Assembly: GCF_000698595.1 (NCBI RefSeq)
Contig: NZ_JFHC01000051.1
Location: 1-62,104 of the forward strand
Length of the DNA: 62,104 bases
Direction: 5' to 3'
Origin: Caballeronia glathei
GTDB lineage: Bacteria; Pseudomonadota; Gammaproteobacteria; Burkholderiales; Burkholderiaceae
Positions 33,375-42,806 of the stretch are shown one piece after another. The translations under genes and the position numbers were made by a program. A model generated the notes under the pieces. The model saw only the letters and a list, made by a program, of their open reading frames with translations. It ran no database searches and was not told the origin of the DNA. Position 1 is the stretch's first letter. Every line of letters begins with the position of its first letter.

Positions 33375-34478
33375 TCAAAACTGGTCGCGAACATAGACGA
33401 TGCGCGTCGTATGCGTCGTCGGATCGCGGTAGATCAGGGTGGTGCGCTCCACTTGCGCGCGCTCGTGCTCCACGCTTCCGCGAATCACAAAATAGCGTGT
33501 CGTGACGTCGAGCAGGTTCGGATCGACCGAGGCCGCCTTCACGCCCGCGCCGTTGAGCGCGAGCTGCACGTTGCCCGCGTCGTGGAAGAACACCGTTTCG
33601 CGGCGCGCGACGAACGCCTGCGCCTGCGACAAATTCATGCCCTGCACGATCGCCGCGACGACCTCGGCGGGCGCCGTGTTCATGTTGACGGGCGTCGTGG
33701 TCGGCAGCACGGTGACGAACGGGCGCAGGCGCTCGACCGCCTCCGGCGTGAAGCCGGGCACGTCGAGCAGCGAATCGACGGTGATCATCTGCAGCGGCGC
33801 GACCGGCGCGTCGCTGTCGGCGTCCTTCAGGCCCGGGTCGTCGGTGAACGAGCCGCCGCCCGTGCCGCCGCCCTGCGCGATGGCGGCGATCGTCGATTGC
33901 GGCGTGGCGCCCGCCGGCGACGACTGCGTCTGAAATCGCGTGGCCGATTGCGCAAGGCCCGCGCGCATCTGCAGCGCCGTGGTCTTCGCAAGCGAGCCGT
34001 TCAGCCCGAGGAGCGCGAGCAGCCGCTGAAACGACGCGATCTGCTCGACGTTGATGGTGAGCACGCCGGGCGCCGGCGTCGAGACGAGATTGCGCAGGTT
34101 GAACTTGGCCTGCGCGTCTTCTATCGACCCCGACAGATACGTCTGCGCGCCCTGCTCCGCGCGCACTTCGCCGATCTGGCCGAGGAAGTCCGAGAGCCGC
34201 GTCTTCGCGATCGGCACCCCCCAAACGCCGCCGAGATACGTGACGTTCGGCGACGTGTCGGCTTCCGAGCGCAGGATGAGCCGCGTCCAGTCGAGTGCGC
34301 TGCGCGAAATCCATTGCGCCTGCGCGAGCAGCCGCTGGTTCTCGATGCGGCGGATCTGCACCTGCTGCCGCCACAGCATGCCCGAGACCAGAATCGCCGA
34401 GAGCGCGACCACGAGGAGCGCGCTGATGATGGCGACGCCGCGCTGCTTTCCGAAGGACCGACGGGTGCGCATCGTCAT
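33375..34478 (-). CDS. gspK: Type II secretion minor pseudopilin GspK
   Basis: Large minor pseudopilin thought to cap the pseudopilus tip with GspI and GspJ. It is 367 residues. The prepilin-like N-terminus KQRGVAIISALLVVAL lacks the usual Glu at +5, a hallmark of GspK. A big periplasmic domain follows. Its start overlaps the gspJ stop by 4 bp (34475-34478). Confidence 0.93.
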   Translation of the reverse strand: MTMRTRRSFGKQRGVAIISALLVVALSAILVSGMLWRQQVQIRRIENQRLLAQAQWISRSALDWTRLILRSEADTSPNVTYLGGVWGVPIAKTRLSDFLGQIGEVRAEQGAQTYLSGSIEDAQAKFNLRNLVSTPAPGVLTINVEQIASFQRLLALLGLNGSLAKTTALQMRAGLAQSATRFQTQSSPAGATPQSTIAAIAQGGGTGGGSFTDDPGLKDADSDAPVAPLQMITVDSLLDVPGFTPEAVERLRPFVTVLPTTTPVNMNTAPAEVVAAIVQGMNLSQAQAFVARRETVFFHDAGNVQLALNGAGVKAASVDPNLLDVTTRYFVIRGSVEHERAQVERTTLIYRDPTTHTTRIVYVRDQF

Positions 34479-35164
34479 TCTCCGACCAGGAACACGCGCG
34501 TGATCGGCGCGGCCAGATTCGGCGCGCCGACCGCGACCTGAATGCCGGTGACGGCGCGCGGCAGCGGCGCATTGCCGAGCTGCGGCACTTTCAGGTTGTT
34601 GTCGTTTTCCGTGATCTTCGACGCCACGTCGCGCATCTGCGTCGTCCAGCCCGACGCCGGAATGTAGACGCGCGCCACGAGCGAGCGCACGCCGCCCATC
34701 AGCGGCAGCGCGCTCCAGCCGTCGTCGCCGCTGCCGCTTCCCGCGAGCGCGCGGCGCACCTCGCCGACGTTCGCGAGCGGCGGCGAGGCAAAGCGCACGA
34801 TGCGCCCGTCCACGAGCCGGTAGCGCACCACCTGCAGACGCGGCGCCGCGCCCGGCGTGAAGACGCCACGCACGATCTGCAGCCCGTTGCCGCCGATCGA
34901 GATCGCGGGCTGGCCGGCCTGGTCGTCGGTGGTGGCCTGGCGCGCGTCGATGCGCATCTGGTCGAAAAGTTGCGCGACGACGCGCTCGTCCTCCATCGCG
35001 TTCGTGATGGTGGTGCGCCCGCGGATCACCTGGTCGAGCCCGCGCCAGGACAGCACGGCGATCACCGCGAGAATCGCGATCGCGATCAGCATCTCGATCA
35101 GCGTGAAGCCGCGTGCGCGCCCCATGAACATGCCGCGCCGCTCAGAGCGAACGATTGGTTTCAT
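34475..35164 (-). CDS. gspJ: Type II secretion minor pseudopilin GspJ
   Basis: Minor pseudopilin with the prepilin cleavage motif G-FTLIEMLIAIAILAVIAV. The longest frame is 229 residues and overlaps gspI by 23 bp. Later in-frame Met codons at 35131 and 35125 (MGRARGFTLIE) would give a shorter leader and remove the overlap; the sequence does not decide between them. It forms the tip complex with GspI and GspK. Confidence 0.92.
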   Translation of the reverse strand: MKPIVRSERRGMFMGRARGFTLIEMLIAIAILAVIAVLSWRGLDQVIRGRTTITNAMEDERVVAQLFDQMRIDARQATTDDQAGQPAISIGGNGLQIVRGVFTPGAAPRLQVVRYRLVDGRIVRFASPPLANVGEVRRALAGSGSGDDGWSALPLMGGVRSLVARVYIPASGWTTQMRDVASKITENDNNLKVPQLGNAPLPRAVTGIQVAVGAPNLAAPITRVFLVGE

Positions 35165-35540
35165 TCGCCACCACCGTAACCATTTGCGCGAGATTGCCGG
35201 CGCGGCCCGGCATCGAGACGTCCATCTCGACGCGGCGAAAGATCGGATTCGGCGTCGAGCTCACGCGCTGCGTGCAGACGAGGCGCACGTTGCCCTGCGA
35301 GCAATCGAACGTGCGCGCGCCGATGGCGGGCCACGCATGCGACAGGCGCAGCTGCGCGAGTTCGTTGTCGGCGCTCCAGCCCGCGAGCAGCCGGCGATGC
35401 AGGTCCGCTTCGCCTGTCGCGAGGGAGCCGACCGCGCGCAGCGACGCCGCGAGCGCCACCGCGATGATCGCGAGCGCGACGAGCACTTCGATCATCGTGA
35501 AGCCGCGGGACGGGCGGGGGCGAAGGGTGCTCGCTCGCAT
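35142..35540 (-). CDS. gspI: Type II secretion minor pseudopilin GspI
   Basis: A 132-residue minor pseudopilin from the ATG at 35540 (MRASTLRPRPSRGFTMIEVL). Prepilin motif G-FTMIEVLVALAIIAVALA; a cysteine pair (FDCSQGNVRLVCTQ) lies in the periplasmic domain. The ATG shares one base with the gspH stop (TGATG). The frame is open further upstream inside gspH, but only this start gives a prepilin leader. Confidence 0.92.
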   Translation of the reverse strand: MRASTLRPRPSRGFTMIEVLVALAIIAVALAASLRAVGSLATGEADLHRRLLAGWSADNELAQLRLSHAWPAIGARTFDCSQGNVRLVCTQRVSSTPNPIFRRVEMDVSMPGRAGNLAQMVTVVANETNRSL

Positions 35541-36052
35541 CAGCGCACCTGATAGCGGCCGTTGCCGGTGCCGACGATAGTCGCGCTGCCGGCAGGCGAG
35601 GTCAGGGTGACTTCCATCGCGCTGTCGATGGCTTCGGTGCCGAACACGAGCCGCGCGGCGCTCTTGTCCGTGCCGGCGAAGCGGATTGTCACGCCGGTCA
35701 CGCCGCCTTCCCAACGGCGCGCGCGCAAGAGATCGTCGCGTAGCGGCCGCCAGCCGTCGGACGTGCGGACGTCGAAGCGGAAACCGCCGTCGAGCGGCTG
35801 CCACGCGATCGGCCGCGCACGCACCTGCGCTTCGTCGCCGGCGGATTCGAAAAGGAGCGCAAGCCGCTCTGCTTCCTCGTTGAGGTCGGTGCGCGGATTG
35901 CGCGTGAGCTGCAGCGAAGCAAGCGACACGAGCAGCCCGGCGATCACCAGCACGACGAGCATTTCCAGCAGCGTGAAGCCGGCCTGCGTCCGCGCCCCGG
36001 CGTGCCGGAGCGCGGGTACGGTCATGGGGTGGAATCTGCGCCGCTCACTCAC
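35540..36052 (-). CDS. gspH: Type II secretion minor pseudopilin GspH
   Basis: Minor pseudopilin of up to 170 residues with G-FTLLEMLVVLVIAGLLVSLA after a short basic leader. An in-frame ATG at 36025 (MTVPALRHAGARTQAGFTLLE) would give a leader of more usual length. It lies 27 bp after gspG and runs into gspI. Confidence 0.92.
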   Translation of the reverse strand: MSERRRFHPMTVPALRHAGARTQAGFTLLEMLVVLVIAGLLVSLASLQLTRNPRTDLNEEAERLALLFESAGDEAQVRARPIAWQPLDGGFRFDVRTSDGWRPLRDDLLRARRWEGGVTGVTIRFAGTDKSAARLVFGTEAIDSAMEVTLTSPAGSATIVGTGNGRYQVR

Positions 36053-36079
36053 ATTCGCTCGCTAAATTGCGTGTCCGCC

Positions 36080-36544
36080 TTACTGCCAGGAGCCGACGTC
36101 GGCGTCGTTGCCTTCGCCGCCCGCCTTGTTGTCGGCGCCGTAGCTGAACACGTCGATTTCGCCGTGCACGCCCGGATTCAGGTACTGATACTGGCTGCCC
36201 CACGGGTCGTTCGGCAGGCGTTCCAGATAGCCGCCGTCCTTCCAGTTGTTCGGGACCGGCTCGGTCGTGGGCTTTTCGATCAGCGCGCGCAGGCCCTGCT
36301 CCTGCGTCGGATAGCGGCCGTTGTCGAGGCGATACAGCTTCATTGCCTGCATGATCGTGCCGATGTCCTGCCGGGCCGCGACGCGGCGCGCCTCGTCCGG
36401 GCGGCTCATGATCTTCGGCACGATCAGCGCGGCGAGAATGCCGAGAATCGCGATCACCACCATGATTTCGATCAACGTGAACCCGCGTTGGCGGCGTGCC
36501 TGCGCCGTCGAAAGTTCCATGCGGCGTTTCGTCCACATTTGCAT
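36080..36544 (-). CDS. gspG: Type II secretion major pseudopilin GspG
   Basis: Main pseudopilus subunit. It is 154 residues with prepilin motif G-FTLIEIMVVIAILGILAAL (cleavage after G21), the conserved RLDNGRYPTQEQGL, and the C-terminal calcium-site region (NPWGS... FSYGADN...GNDADVGSW). The start is supported by GAGG eight bases upstream. A gap of 150 bp separates it from gspC and may hold an internal promoter; the major subunit is usually made in excess. Confidence 0.95.
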   Translation of the reverse strand: MQMWTKRRMELSTAQARRQRGFTLIEIMVVIAILGILAALIVPKIMSRPDEARRVAARQDIGTIMQAMKLYRLDNGRYPTQEQGLRALIEKPTTEPVPNNWKDGGYLERLPNDPWGSQYQYLNPGVHGEIDVFSYGADNKAGGEGNDADVGSWQ

Positions 36545-36694
36545 GACTACTACCTCGTTTCGATAAAGATGTTGTTGTTCGAGCCGTGCCCGAAGCGTCT
36601 TGCGACGCGCGGATTACAGCTCGCGCGCGGGCAGGCATGCATTCTATAGGGCGGCGGCGCAGACCTTGCGGAACCGCCCCGATGCGCGGCCGGC

Positions 36695-37108
36695 TCAGCG
36701 CACATAGATCGTCGGCCCGGGCGCGTTCTGCGGCAGGAACACCTCCGACTTCACGCCATTGCGGTCGATGATGATCGAGCGGGCGCGCACTTCGGAAATC
36801 CTGACGCCTTCGGCAAGCGGCCCGCCGAGCGAAATCGCGCGCGCCGGCTCGCCGCCGTAGCTGACGATCGCGGCGGCCCCGTGCGAGAGCGCGAGGATGC
36901 CGAACAGATGCACGTCCTGGTTCACCTGCCGCTGCAGCTGCCCGCCGAAGATCGTCGCGGCCTGTTCGACCGAGGGCGTGCGCATCGCAGCCGCGGCGGG
37001 CAGCGGCGCGGTCTGGCGCGAGGTCAGCGTCACGATCCAGTACGTAAGCGTGACGCAGAAGAGCGCGAGCGCGGCGAGCGACAGAAGTCGGGTTTGCAGG
37101 GCATTCAT
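36695..37108 (-). CDS. gspC: Type II secretion protein GspC (short form)
   Basis: Inner-membrane protein that contacts the secretin. It is 137 residues with a membrane segment at about 9-28 and one homology-region domain (45-137: IFGGQ...HLFGILALSHGAAAIVSYGGEPARAISLG...). Classical GspC proteins are about twice as long and add a PDZ or coiled-coil domain, which is absent here. It is encoded after gspF instead of before gspD; its ATG shares one base with the gspF stop (TAATG). Confidence 0.85.
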   Translation of the reverse strand: MNALQTRLLSLAALALFCVTLTYWIVTLTSRQTAPLPAAAAMRTPSVEQAATIFGGQLQRQVNQDVHLFGILALSHGAAAIVSYGGEPARAISLGGPLAEGVRISEVRARSIIIDRNGVKSEVFLPQNAPGPTIYVR

Positions 37109-38325
37109 TACTGCACCAGATTGTTCAGTTCAATGATCGGCAGCATCACGGCCAGCACGATCACCAGCACGACGCCGCCCATCGCGAGAATGAGCAGCGG
37201 TTCGAGCAGGCTCGTCAGGAACATCGTGCGGCGCTCGAGTTCGCGCGCCTCGCCTTCGGATGCACGGTCGAGCATCGTGGTGACGTCGCCCGTCGCTTCG
37301 CCCGAGCGGATCAGGTGCACGAGCACCGGCGGAAACGTCTTCGTGTTGCCGAGCGCGCGCGAGAGCGACGTGCCTTCGCGCACGCGCACGATCGCGTCGT
37401 CGACGTTCTCGCGCATTGCCGTGTTGCTGAGCGTCTCGCCCGCGGCCTGCAGTGCGCGCAGGATCGGCACGCCCGCGGCCGTGAGGATCGCGAGCGTGCT
37501 CGCGAAGCGCACCGTGTTGTAGCCGCGCACGAGCTTGCCGACGAGCGGCGCGGTGAGCAGCCACCGGTCGAACGCCATGCGCGGGCCGGGCCGCGCGAGA
37601 ATCCGCTTCACGAGCCAGCTCACGATCACGACGCCGGCCAGCACCGCCCACCAGTAGCTGCGCACGAAGCCGGAGAGCGCCATCATCATCACGGTGAGGA
37701 CCGGCAGCGCCTGCTTCGTGCTCGCGAACACGTTCACGACCTGCGGCACGACGTAGCTCAGCAGGAAGGTGACGATGCCGAACGCGATCAGCGTGACGAT
37801 CGCCGGATAGGTGAACGCGAGGACGATTTTCTGCTTGAGCGCGTTGCGCTGCTCGATGTAGTCGGCGAGCCGCGAGAGCACGAGCCCGAGCTTGCCGGTG
37901 TGCTCGCCCGCCGCGACCAGCGCGCGGTAGATTTCCGGGAAGTCCTTCGGATGCTGCGCGAGCGCGTTCGCGAAAGAATGGCCGCCGAGCACTTCGGCGC
38001 GGATCGCGGCCATCAGTTCGCGGATGTAGTCGCGCTCCGACTGCTCGGTCAGCACTGCAAGCGTTTCGCCGAGCGGCAGCCCCGCGATCAAGAGGCTCGC
38101 AAGCTGGCGCGTGAGAATCGCCTGCTCGCGCTGCGACAGCCGCCGCCCGAGCGAAAGCCGCTGCTGGCGCTCGCCGCGCGTGCGGCTGCCCGCCGCCTCG
38201 ACGACGAGCGGCGTCAGCCCCTGCGTGCGCAGCTGGCTGCGCGCGGCACGGGCGCTGTCGGCATCGAGCACGCCTTTTTGCGTCTTGCCCGCGTGGTCAA
38301 TTGCTTCGAAACGGAACGCCGGCAT
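37108..38325 (-). CDS. gspF: Type II secretion inner-membrane platform protein GspF
   Basis: Polytopic platform protein. It is 405 residues with two repeated T2SF domains, each followed by membrane segments. Motifs include LTRQLASLLIAGLPLGETL, ALAQHPKDFPEIYRALVAAGE and a second-domain copy LIRSGEATGDVTTMLDRASE. It starts 4 bp after gspE and ends on gspC. Confidence 0.95.
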   Translation of the reverse strand: MPAFRFEAIDHAGKTQKGVLDADSARAARSQLRTQGLTPLVVEAAGSRTRGERQQRLSLGRRLSQREQAILTRQLASLLIAGLPLGETLAVLTEQSERDYIRELMAAIRAEVLGGHSFANALAQHPKDFPEIYRALVAAGEHTGKLGLVLSRLADYIEQRNALKQKIVLAFTYPAIVTLIAFGIVTFLLSYVVPQVVNVFASTKQALPVLTVMMMALSGFVRSYWWAVLAGVVIVSWLVKRILARPGPRMAFDRWLLTAPLVGKLVRGYNTVRFASTLAILTAAGVPILRALQAAGETLSNTAMRENVDDAIVRVREGTSLSRALGNTKTFPPVLVHLIRSGEATGDVTTMLDRASEGEARELERRTMFLTSLLEPLLILAMGGVVLVIVLAVMLPIIELNNLVQ

Positions 38326-38329
38326 CGCC

Positions 38330-39853
38330 TTACTCTCCGCCCGTCACGCGCAGCACTTCCTCGAGCGACGTCACGCCCGTCGCGAGCCACCGGTTGCCGT
38401 CCTCGCGCAGCGTGCGCATGCCCTGCGCGCGGCCGGCGGCGAGAATTTCGGCGTCGGCGGCGTTGCGGTGAATGAGCGGGCGGATCTCGTCGTCGATGAG
38501 AAGCAGCTCGTACACGCCGCGGCGGCCCGCGTAGCCCGACTGCCCGCAGCGCTCGCAGCCCACCGGATGCCAGTGTTTCACGCCGTCCTCGACGCGCTCT
38601 TCCTTGCACGCCTGGCACAGCTGGCGCACGAGCCGCTGCGCGAGCACGCCGAGCAGCGACGAGGCGAGCAGATACGGCTCGACGCCCATGTCGGTGAGAC
38701 GCGTGACGGCGGACGCGGCGTCGTTGGTGTGCAGCGTCGCGAGCACGAGGTGGCCGGTGAGCGACGCCTGCACCGCGATCTGCGCGGTTTCCAGGTCGCG
38801 GATTTCACCGATCATGATGATGTCCGGGTCCTGGCGCAGGATCGAGCGCAGCGCCCGCGCGAACGTCATGCCGATGCGCTCGTTCACCTGCGTCTGGCCG
38901 ATGCCCGACAGGTCGTATTCGATCGGATCTTCCACCGTCATGATGTTGGTGGTCGTCGTTTCGAGCCGCGACATGGCGGCGTAGAGCGTGGTCGTCTTGC
39001 CCGAGCCGGTCGGGCCGGTCACGAGCACGATGCCGTGCGGGCGGCCGATCAGCTTGTCGAAATGCACGAGCGTGTCGCTCGCCATGCCGAGCCTTTCGAG
39101 ATTCAGGCGCTGCGCGTCCTTTTCCAGAAGACGCAGCACGGCGCGCTCGCCGTGCCCGGTCGGCAGCGTGGAGACGCGCACGTCCACCGGCCGGCCGCCC
39201 ACGCGCAGCGTGATGCGCCCGTCCTGCGGCAGCCGCTTTTCCGCGATATCGAGCTGCGCCATGATCTTGATGCGCGAGATCAGCGCGCCGTGCAGCGCCT
39301 TTTTCGGGCGCACGACGTCGCGCAGCGTGCCGTCGACGCGAAACCGCACCACGGACGCATTCTCGAACGGCTCGATGTGAATGTCCGACGCCTGCTCGCG
39401 CGCCGCCTGCGTGAGGAGCGCGTTGATCATGCGGATGATCGGCGCGTCGTCTTCCGATTCGAGCAGGTCCTCCACTTCAGGAATGTCCTGCATCAGCCGC
39501 GACAGGTCGACTTCGCCCTCCACCTCGCCGACCACCTGCGCCGCGCTGCCGTCGTTGCGCGCGTACGCGGAATTGATCGCGGCGGAAAGCTCGGCGGCGG
39601 GCATGCGCACCACCGTCAGCGCGCCGAAGTTGCGCGCGACTTCGGCGAGGGCGGCATCGCTCGTCTTCTCGCTGATCCAGACCTCGATGCTGTCCGCGTA
39701 CTGATGCGCGACGAGAATCTGCCCGGTGCGCGCGAAGCCGTAGGGCACGAGCCGGGCGGCGAGCGGCGAGGGCGCGCCGCCGCTCGCTGTGCCGCCGGTG
39801 CCAGCGGTGCCGCCGGTGCCGGCCGGCGCGTTGACGGCGCTCAGGGCGTTCAC
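38330..39853 (-). CDS. gspE: Type II secretion ATPase GspE
   Basis: Cytoplasmic hexameric ATPase powering pseudopilus assembly. It is 507 residues. Walker A GPTGSGKTTT at about 280-289, Asp box TVEDPIEYDL, Walker B IIMIGEIRD at 345-353 and His box LHTND. A zinc-binding tetracysteine is at C413, C416, C433 and C436. The first 30 residues are a Gly/Ala/Thr-rich low-complexity stretch. Its ATG overlaps the gspD stop by 4 bp. Confidence 0.96.
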   Translation of the reverse strand: MNALSAVNAPAGTGGTAGTGGTASGGAPSPLAARLVPYGFARTGQILVAHQYADSIEVWISEKTSDAALAEVARNFGALTVVRMPAAELSAAINSAYARNDGSAAQVVGEVEGEVDLSRLMQDIPEVEDLLESEDDAPIIRMINALLTQAAREQASDIHIEPFENASVVRFRVDGTLRDVVRPKKALHGALISRIKIMAQLDIAEKRLPQDGRITLRVGGRPVDVRVSTLPTGHGERAVLRLLEKDAQRLNLERLGMASDTLVHFDKLIGRPHGIVLVTGPTGSGKTTTLYAAMSRLETTTTNIMTVEDPIEYDLSGIGQTQVNERIGMTFARALRSILRQDPDIIMIGEIRDLETAQIAVQASLTGHLVLATLHTNDAASAVTRLTDMGVEPYLLASSLLGVLAQRLVRQLCQACKEERVEDGVKHWHPVGCERCGQSGYAGRRGVYELLLIDDEIRPLIHRNAADAEILAAGRAQGMRTLREDGNRWLATGVTSLEEVLRVTGGE

Positions 39854-42243
39854 GGCCGCGCTCCCGGGTCGCTCATGAGCGGCGCGGCGGGCGGCGCGTT
39901 GTTCGGTACCGCGTAGTTCACCGCTCCGTTATTGGCCGGCTGTCCCGGAGGAACGGGTCCCGACGGCGCGGGCGGCGCGTTCGGCGCCTGTGGCAGCGTC
40001 GTGCTGCCGGGCGGCACCGTGCCGCGCGTCATGTTGTTCCAGTCGAAGAGATTCTGCGCGGGCACGCCGCCCTGGCTCGGCCCGATCGGCGCGGGCGGCA
40101 GGACTGGCACGTCCTTGTCCTTGATGAGGCGGTTGTCCGACTGCGAGCCGTACTGCTGCTGGCGCAGATAGTCGTAGCGCGCGTTCGCGAGCTGCGTGCT
40201 GGTCGCCTGGTCGCGCACGATCACCGGGCGCAGGAACACCATCAGATTGGTCTTTTCGCGCGTCTTGTTCTCGCTGCGAAAGAGGCTGCCGATCAGCGGA
40301 ATGTCGCCGAGCAGCGGAATCTTGCTGTTGCCGGCGTTGTACTTGTCCTGCATCAGGCCGCCCAGCACGACGATTTCGCCGTCGTCGGCGAGGATGGTCG
40401 ACTGGATCGAGCGCGTGTTGATCGTCACGCCGCCGGGGTTGTTCGTCGTGGTCGGATCGACGCTCGAATCTTCCTGGTACAGCTGAAGCTTGAGGATGCC
40501 GCCGTCGGTGATCTGCGGCTTCACGTGCAGCGTCACGCCGACATCGCGCCGGTCGAACGTGTTGAACGCGGTGACCGAAGTCGCCGTGTTCGCGGTCGGC
40601 GTGGCGTACGAGCCCGTCACCACCGGCACGTTCTGGCCGACGATGATCTTCGCTTCCTCGTTGTCGAGCGTGATCAGGTTAGGCGTGGAGAGAACGTTGG
40701 CGTCTGACGACGTCGAAAGCGCCTGGAGCAGGCCGCCCAGCCCGAAAAAGTTGCCGAACTTGTGCAGCAGGCCGACATTCAGGCCCGGCGCGAGAAGGCC
40801 CGTCGCGCCCGCGAGCGCCGACGGATTCTGCGCGGCCGCGTTGCCGGCGAGCGTCAGGTCGACGATGTTCTGGTTTCCCGTCCCGAAGCTGGAACTGCCG
40901 TAAATCGCGTTGTTGCCGCCGTTGGACAGCAAAAGCCCCTGCCACTGGATGCCGAGGTTCGCGCCCGTCGTCGCCGAGAGTTCGACGATCAGCGCCTCGA
41001 TGTACACCTGCGCGCGGCGCGCGTCGAGCTGGTCGATGACCGAGCGCAGATTCCGGTAGACCGGCTCCGCCGCGGTGATGATGAGCGAATTCGTGGCGGC
41101 ATCGGCCTGGATCATGCCGCCCTGCTGGTCGCCGCCGCTGTCGCTGTCCTTGTTGCTGGAAAAGCCGCTGTCCTTGTTCTGCGAGCCGCCCGCCATCGGA
41201 TTGCTGCCCGAGCCCCCGCCGCCGCCGTAGCCGCCCGGCAGCGGCGGCATGCCGGCCGTGCCGGTCGAGGTGGACGAGCCGTAGTTCTGGCCGAAGCCGC
41301 CCGACTGGTTCGAGTTGCCCTGACTGCTCGACGAGCTGTCGCCTCCTCCGCCGCCACCGCCCTTGCCCAGCATGCCGCGCAGCGTCTTCGCGAGCCGCAC
41401 GGCATCGGCGTTGCGCAGCGCGACCACGTGCATGTTGCCCGGCTGCGACGTCGGCGCATCCAGCTTCTGCGCGAGCGTCTTGGCCGCGGCGAGCCGCGAG
41501 CCGCTCGATGCCCGCAGCATCAGCGAATTGGTGCGCGGGTCGGGCGTGACGGTCACCTTGAGCGTCGCGTCGGTGCTGCCGATCGTGCCCGGGTCGAGCA
41601 GCTTGTTCATCTGCTCGGCGACGTCGATGGCGTTGGCGTTTTTCAACTGCACGACGTCGACCTGGCGGCCGGCGGCCGTATCGACGCCCGCGATGATGCC
41701 CGCGATGCGGCGCACGTTGTCCGCGTAGTCCGTCACGACGAGCGTGTTGTTGGCCGGGTACGCGGCGATCGTGTTGTTCGGTGAAATGAGCGGGCGAAGC
41801 ACGGGCAGCAGGTTGTTCGCCGACTCGTTCTTCAGCACGAACACCTGCGTGATCACCTGATCGCCGCGCGCAACCGGCTCGTTGCCTACATAAATAGGGA
41901 CGCCCTGGAGCTTGGCGTCGGCTTCCGGTACGACCTTCAGCACGCCGTGGTCCTGCACGAGCGCGAAGCCCTGGGTCCGCAGCGCGGATTGCAGAATCTT
42001 CAGCGCCTGCTCTTCAGGAACGGAATTCTCCGACACGAGATTCAATTGCCCCTTCACGCGCGGGTCGACGATGATCGTCTTGCCGGTTGCAGCGCCGATG
42101 GCGCGGGCGACCTGATCGATATCCGCATTGACGAAATTCAGCGTCACTTGTGCCTGTGCGACCTGGGCGGCGAAAAGCCCCGCGACCAGCAGCGCCGTCG
42201 CCGTGCGACGCAGTGCCATACATTTTCTTCTCATGAGTGTCAT
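39850..42243 (-). CDS. gspD: Type II secretion outer-membrane secretin GspD
   Basis: Multimeric outer-membrane gate. It is about 797 residues from the ATG at 42243; ATGs at 42234 and 42219 are alternatives and none has a strong ribosome binding site. A signal peptide (cleavage near AQA-Q) is followed by N0 (VTLNFVNADIDQVARAIG), repeated N1-N3 domains and the secretin core with VPVVTGSYATP and the late VVLGGLMQDK motif. N3 is interrupted by about 80 Gly/Ser/Asn-rich residues (about 295-375). The Pro/Gly-rich C-terminus may be the pilotin-contact region. It is first in the 12-gene operon; no prepilin peptidase gene is present here. Confidence 0.95.
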   Translation of the reverse strand: MTLMRRKCMALRRTATALLVAGLFAAQVAQAQVTLNFVNADIDQVARAIGAATGKTIIVDPRVKGQLNLVSENSVPEEQALKILQSALRTQGFALVQDHGVLKVVPEADAKLQGVPIYVGNEPVARGDQVITQVFVLKNESANNLLPVLRPLISPNNTIAAYPANNTLVVTDYADNVRRIAGIIAGVDTAAGRQVDVVQLKNANAIDVAEQMNKLLDPGTIGSTDATLKVTVTPDPRTNSLMLRASSGSRLAAAKTLAQKLDAPTSQPGNMHVVALRNADAVRLAKTLRGMLGKGGGGGGGDSSSSSQGNSNQSGGFGQNYGSSTSTGTAGMPPLPGGYGGGGGSGSNPMAGGSQNKDSGFSSNKDSDSGGDQQGGMIQADAATNSLIITAAEPVYRNLRSVIDQLDARRAQVYIEALIVELSATTGANLGIQWQGLLLSNGGNNAIYGSSSFGTGNQNIVDLTLAGNAAAQNPSALAGATGLLAPGLNVGLLHKFGNFFGLGGLLQALSTSSDANVLSTPNLITLDNEEAKIIVGQNVPVVTGSYATPTANTATSVTAFNTFDRRDVGVTLHVKPQITDGGILKLQLYQEDSSVDPTTTNNPGGVTINTRSIQSTILADDGEIVVLGGLMQDKYNAGNSKIPLLGDIPLIGSLFRSENKTREKTNLMVFLRPVIVRDQATSTQLANARYDYLRQQQYGSQSDNRLIKDKDVPVLPPAPIGPSQGGVPAQNLFDWNNMTRGTVPPGSTTLPQAPNAPPAPSGPVPPGQPANNGAVNYAVPNNAPPAAPLMSDPGARP

Positions 42244-42806
42244 TTCAAGGCCGGGGCATTCCGCCCGCGACCGGCTGCGTCGTGCCATTCAAACCCGCTG
42301 AAAACGCCTGCCCACAACGATCTCAGGCTGTTCTACGGGCACTGCCAATTATCTTAAAAACGTGAACCATACCAGCTTTTAATGACCGATTTGTCACAAG
42401 GATTCGCGTTTCCTTTTTTCCTTCGGCCTATTTTGCGATGATGTCTAAAGCATTCCGGAATACGGACGTAAAACGGATGAAAGGTTGCGTATCGGCGCAT
42501 TTTTTTAGCGACAGAAGGCGAAACTCCGTGTGCGCCCCGGATCTACCATCCTCCGGCATGCCGCTTCGCCTTGTGTGCGCTGGCGCTCACGGCGGTACAG
42601 GTTTGGCGCGGAATTCCTTGCCTATGTCCGATGGCCGACTTCTGGAGGCAATAGTCTGCCGGTATGATACGGGCGGTTCTGGATTCCGGGACGCCGGCAT
42701 CCAGGGCGGGTTTTCCCGATGAGGCACAGGCAAGCCGACGTTTTCGGCGCTCGCCAGTGCGGTCCGATTGGCGTTGCGCTCCATGCGGGCGGGTGGGTAG
42801 AGATAG
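42244..42806. other. Divergent intergenic region gspD / transglycosylase
   Basis: Gap of 563 bp between divergent starts. An AT-rich block at about 42340-42510 is the likely site of the gspD promoter, but no hexamer pair is convincing. TATGAT at 42663-42668 is a possible -10 for the transglycosylase gene. No supported gene. Confidence 0.5.
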
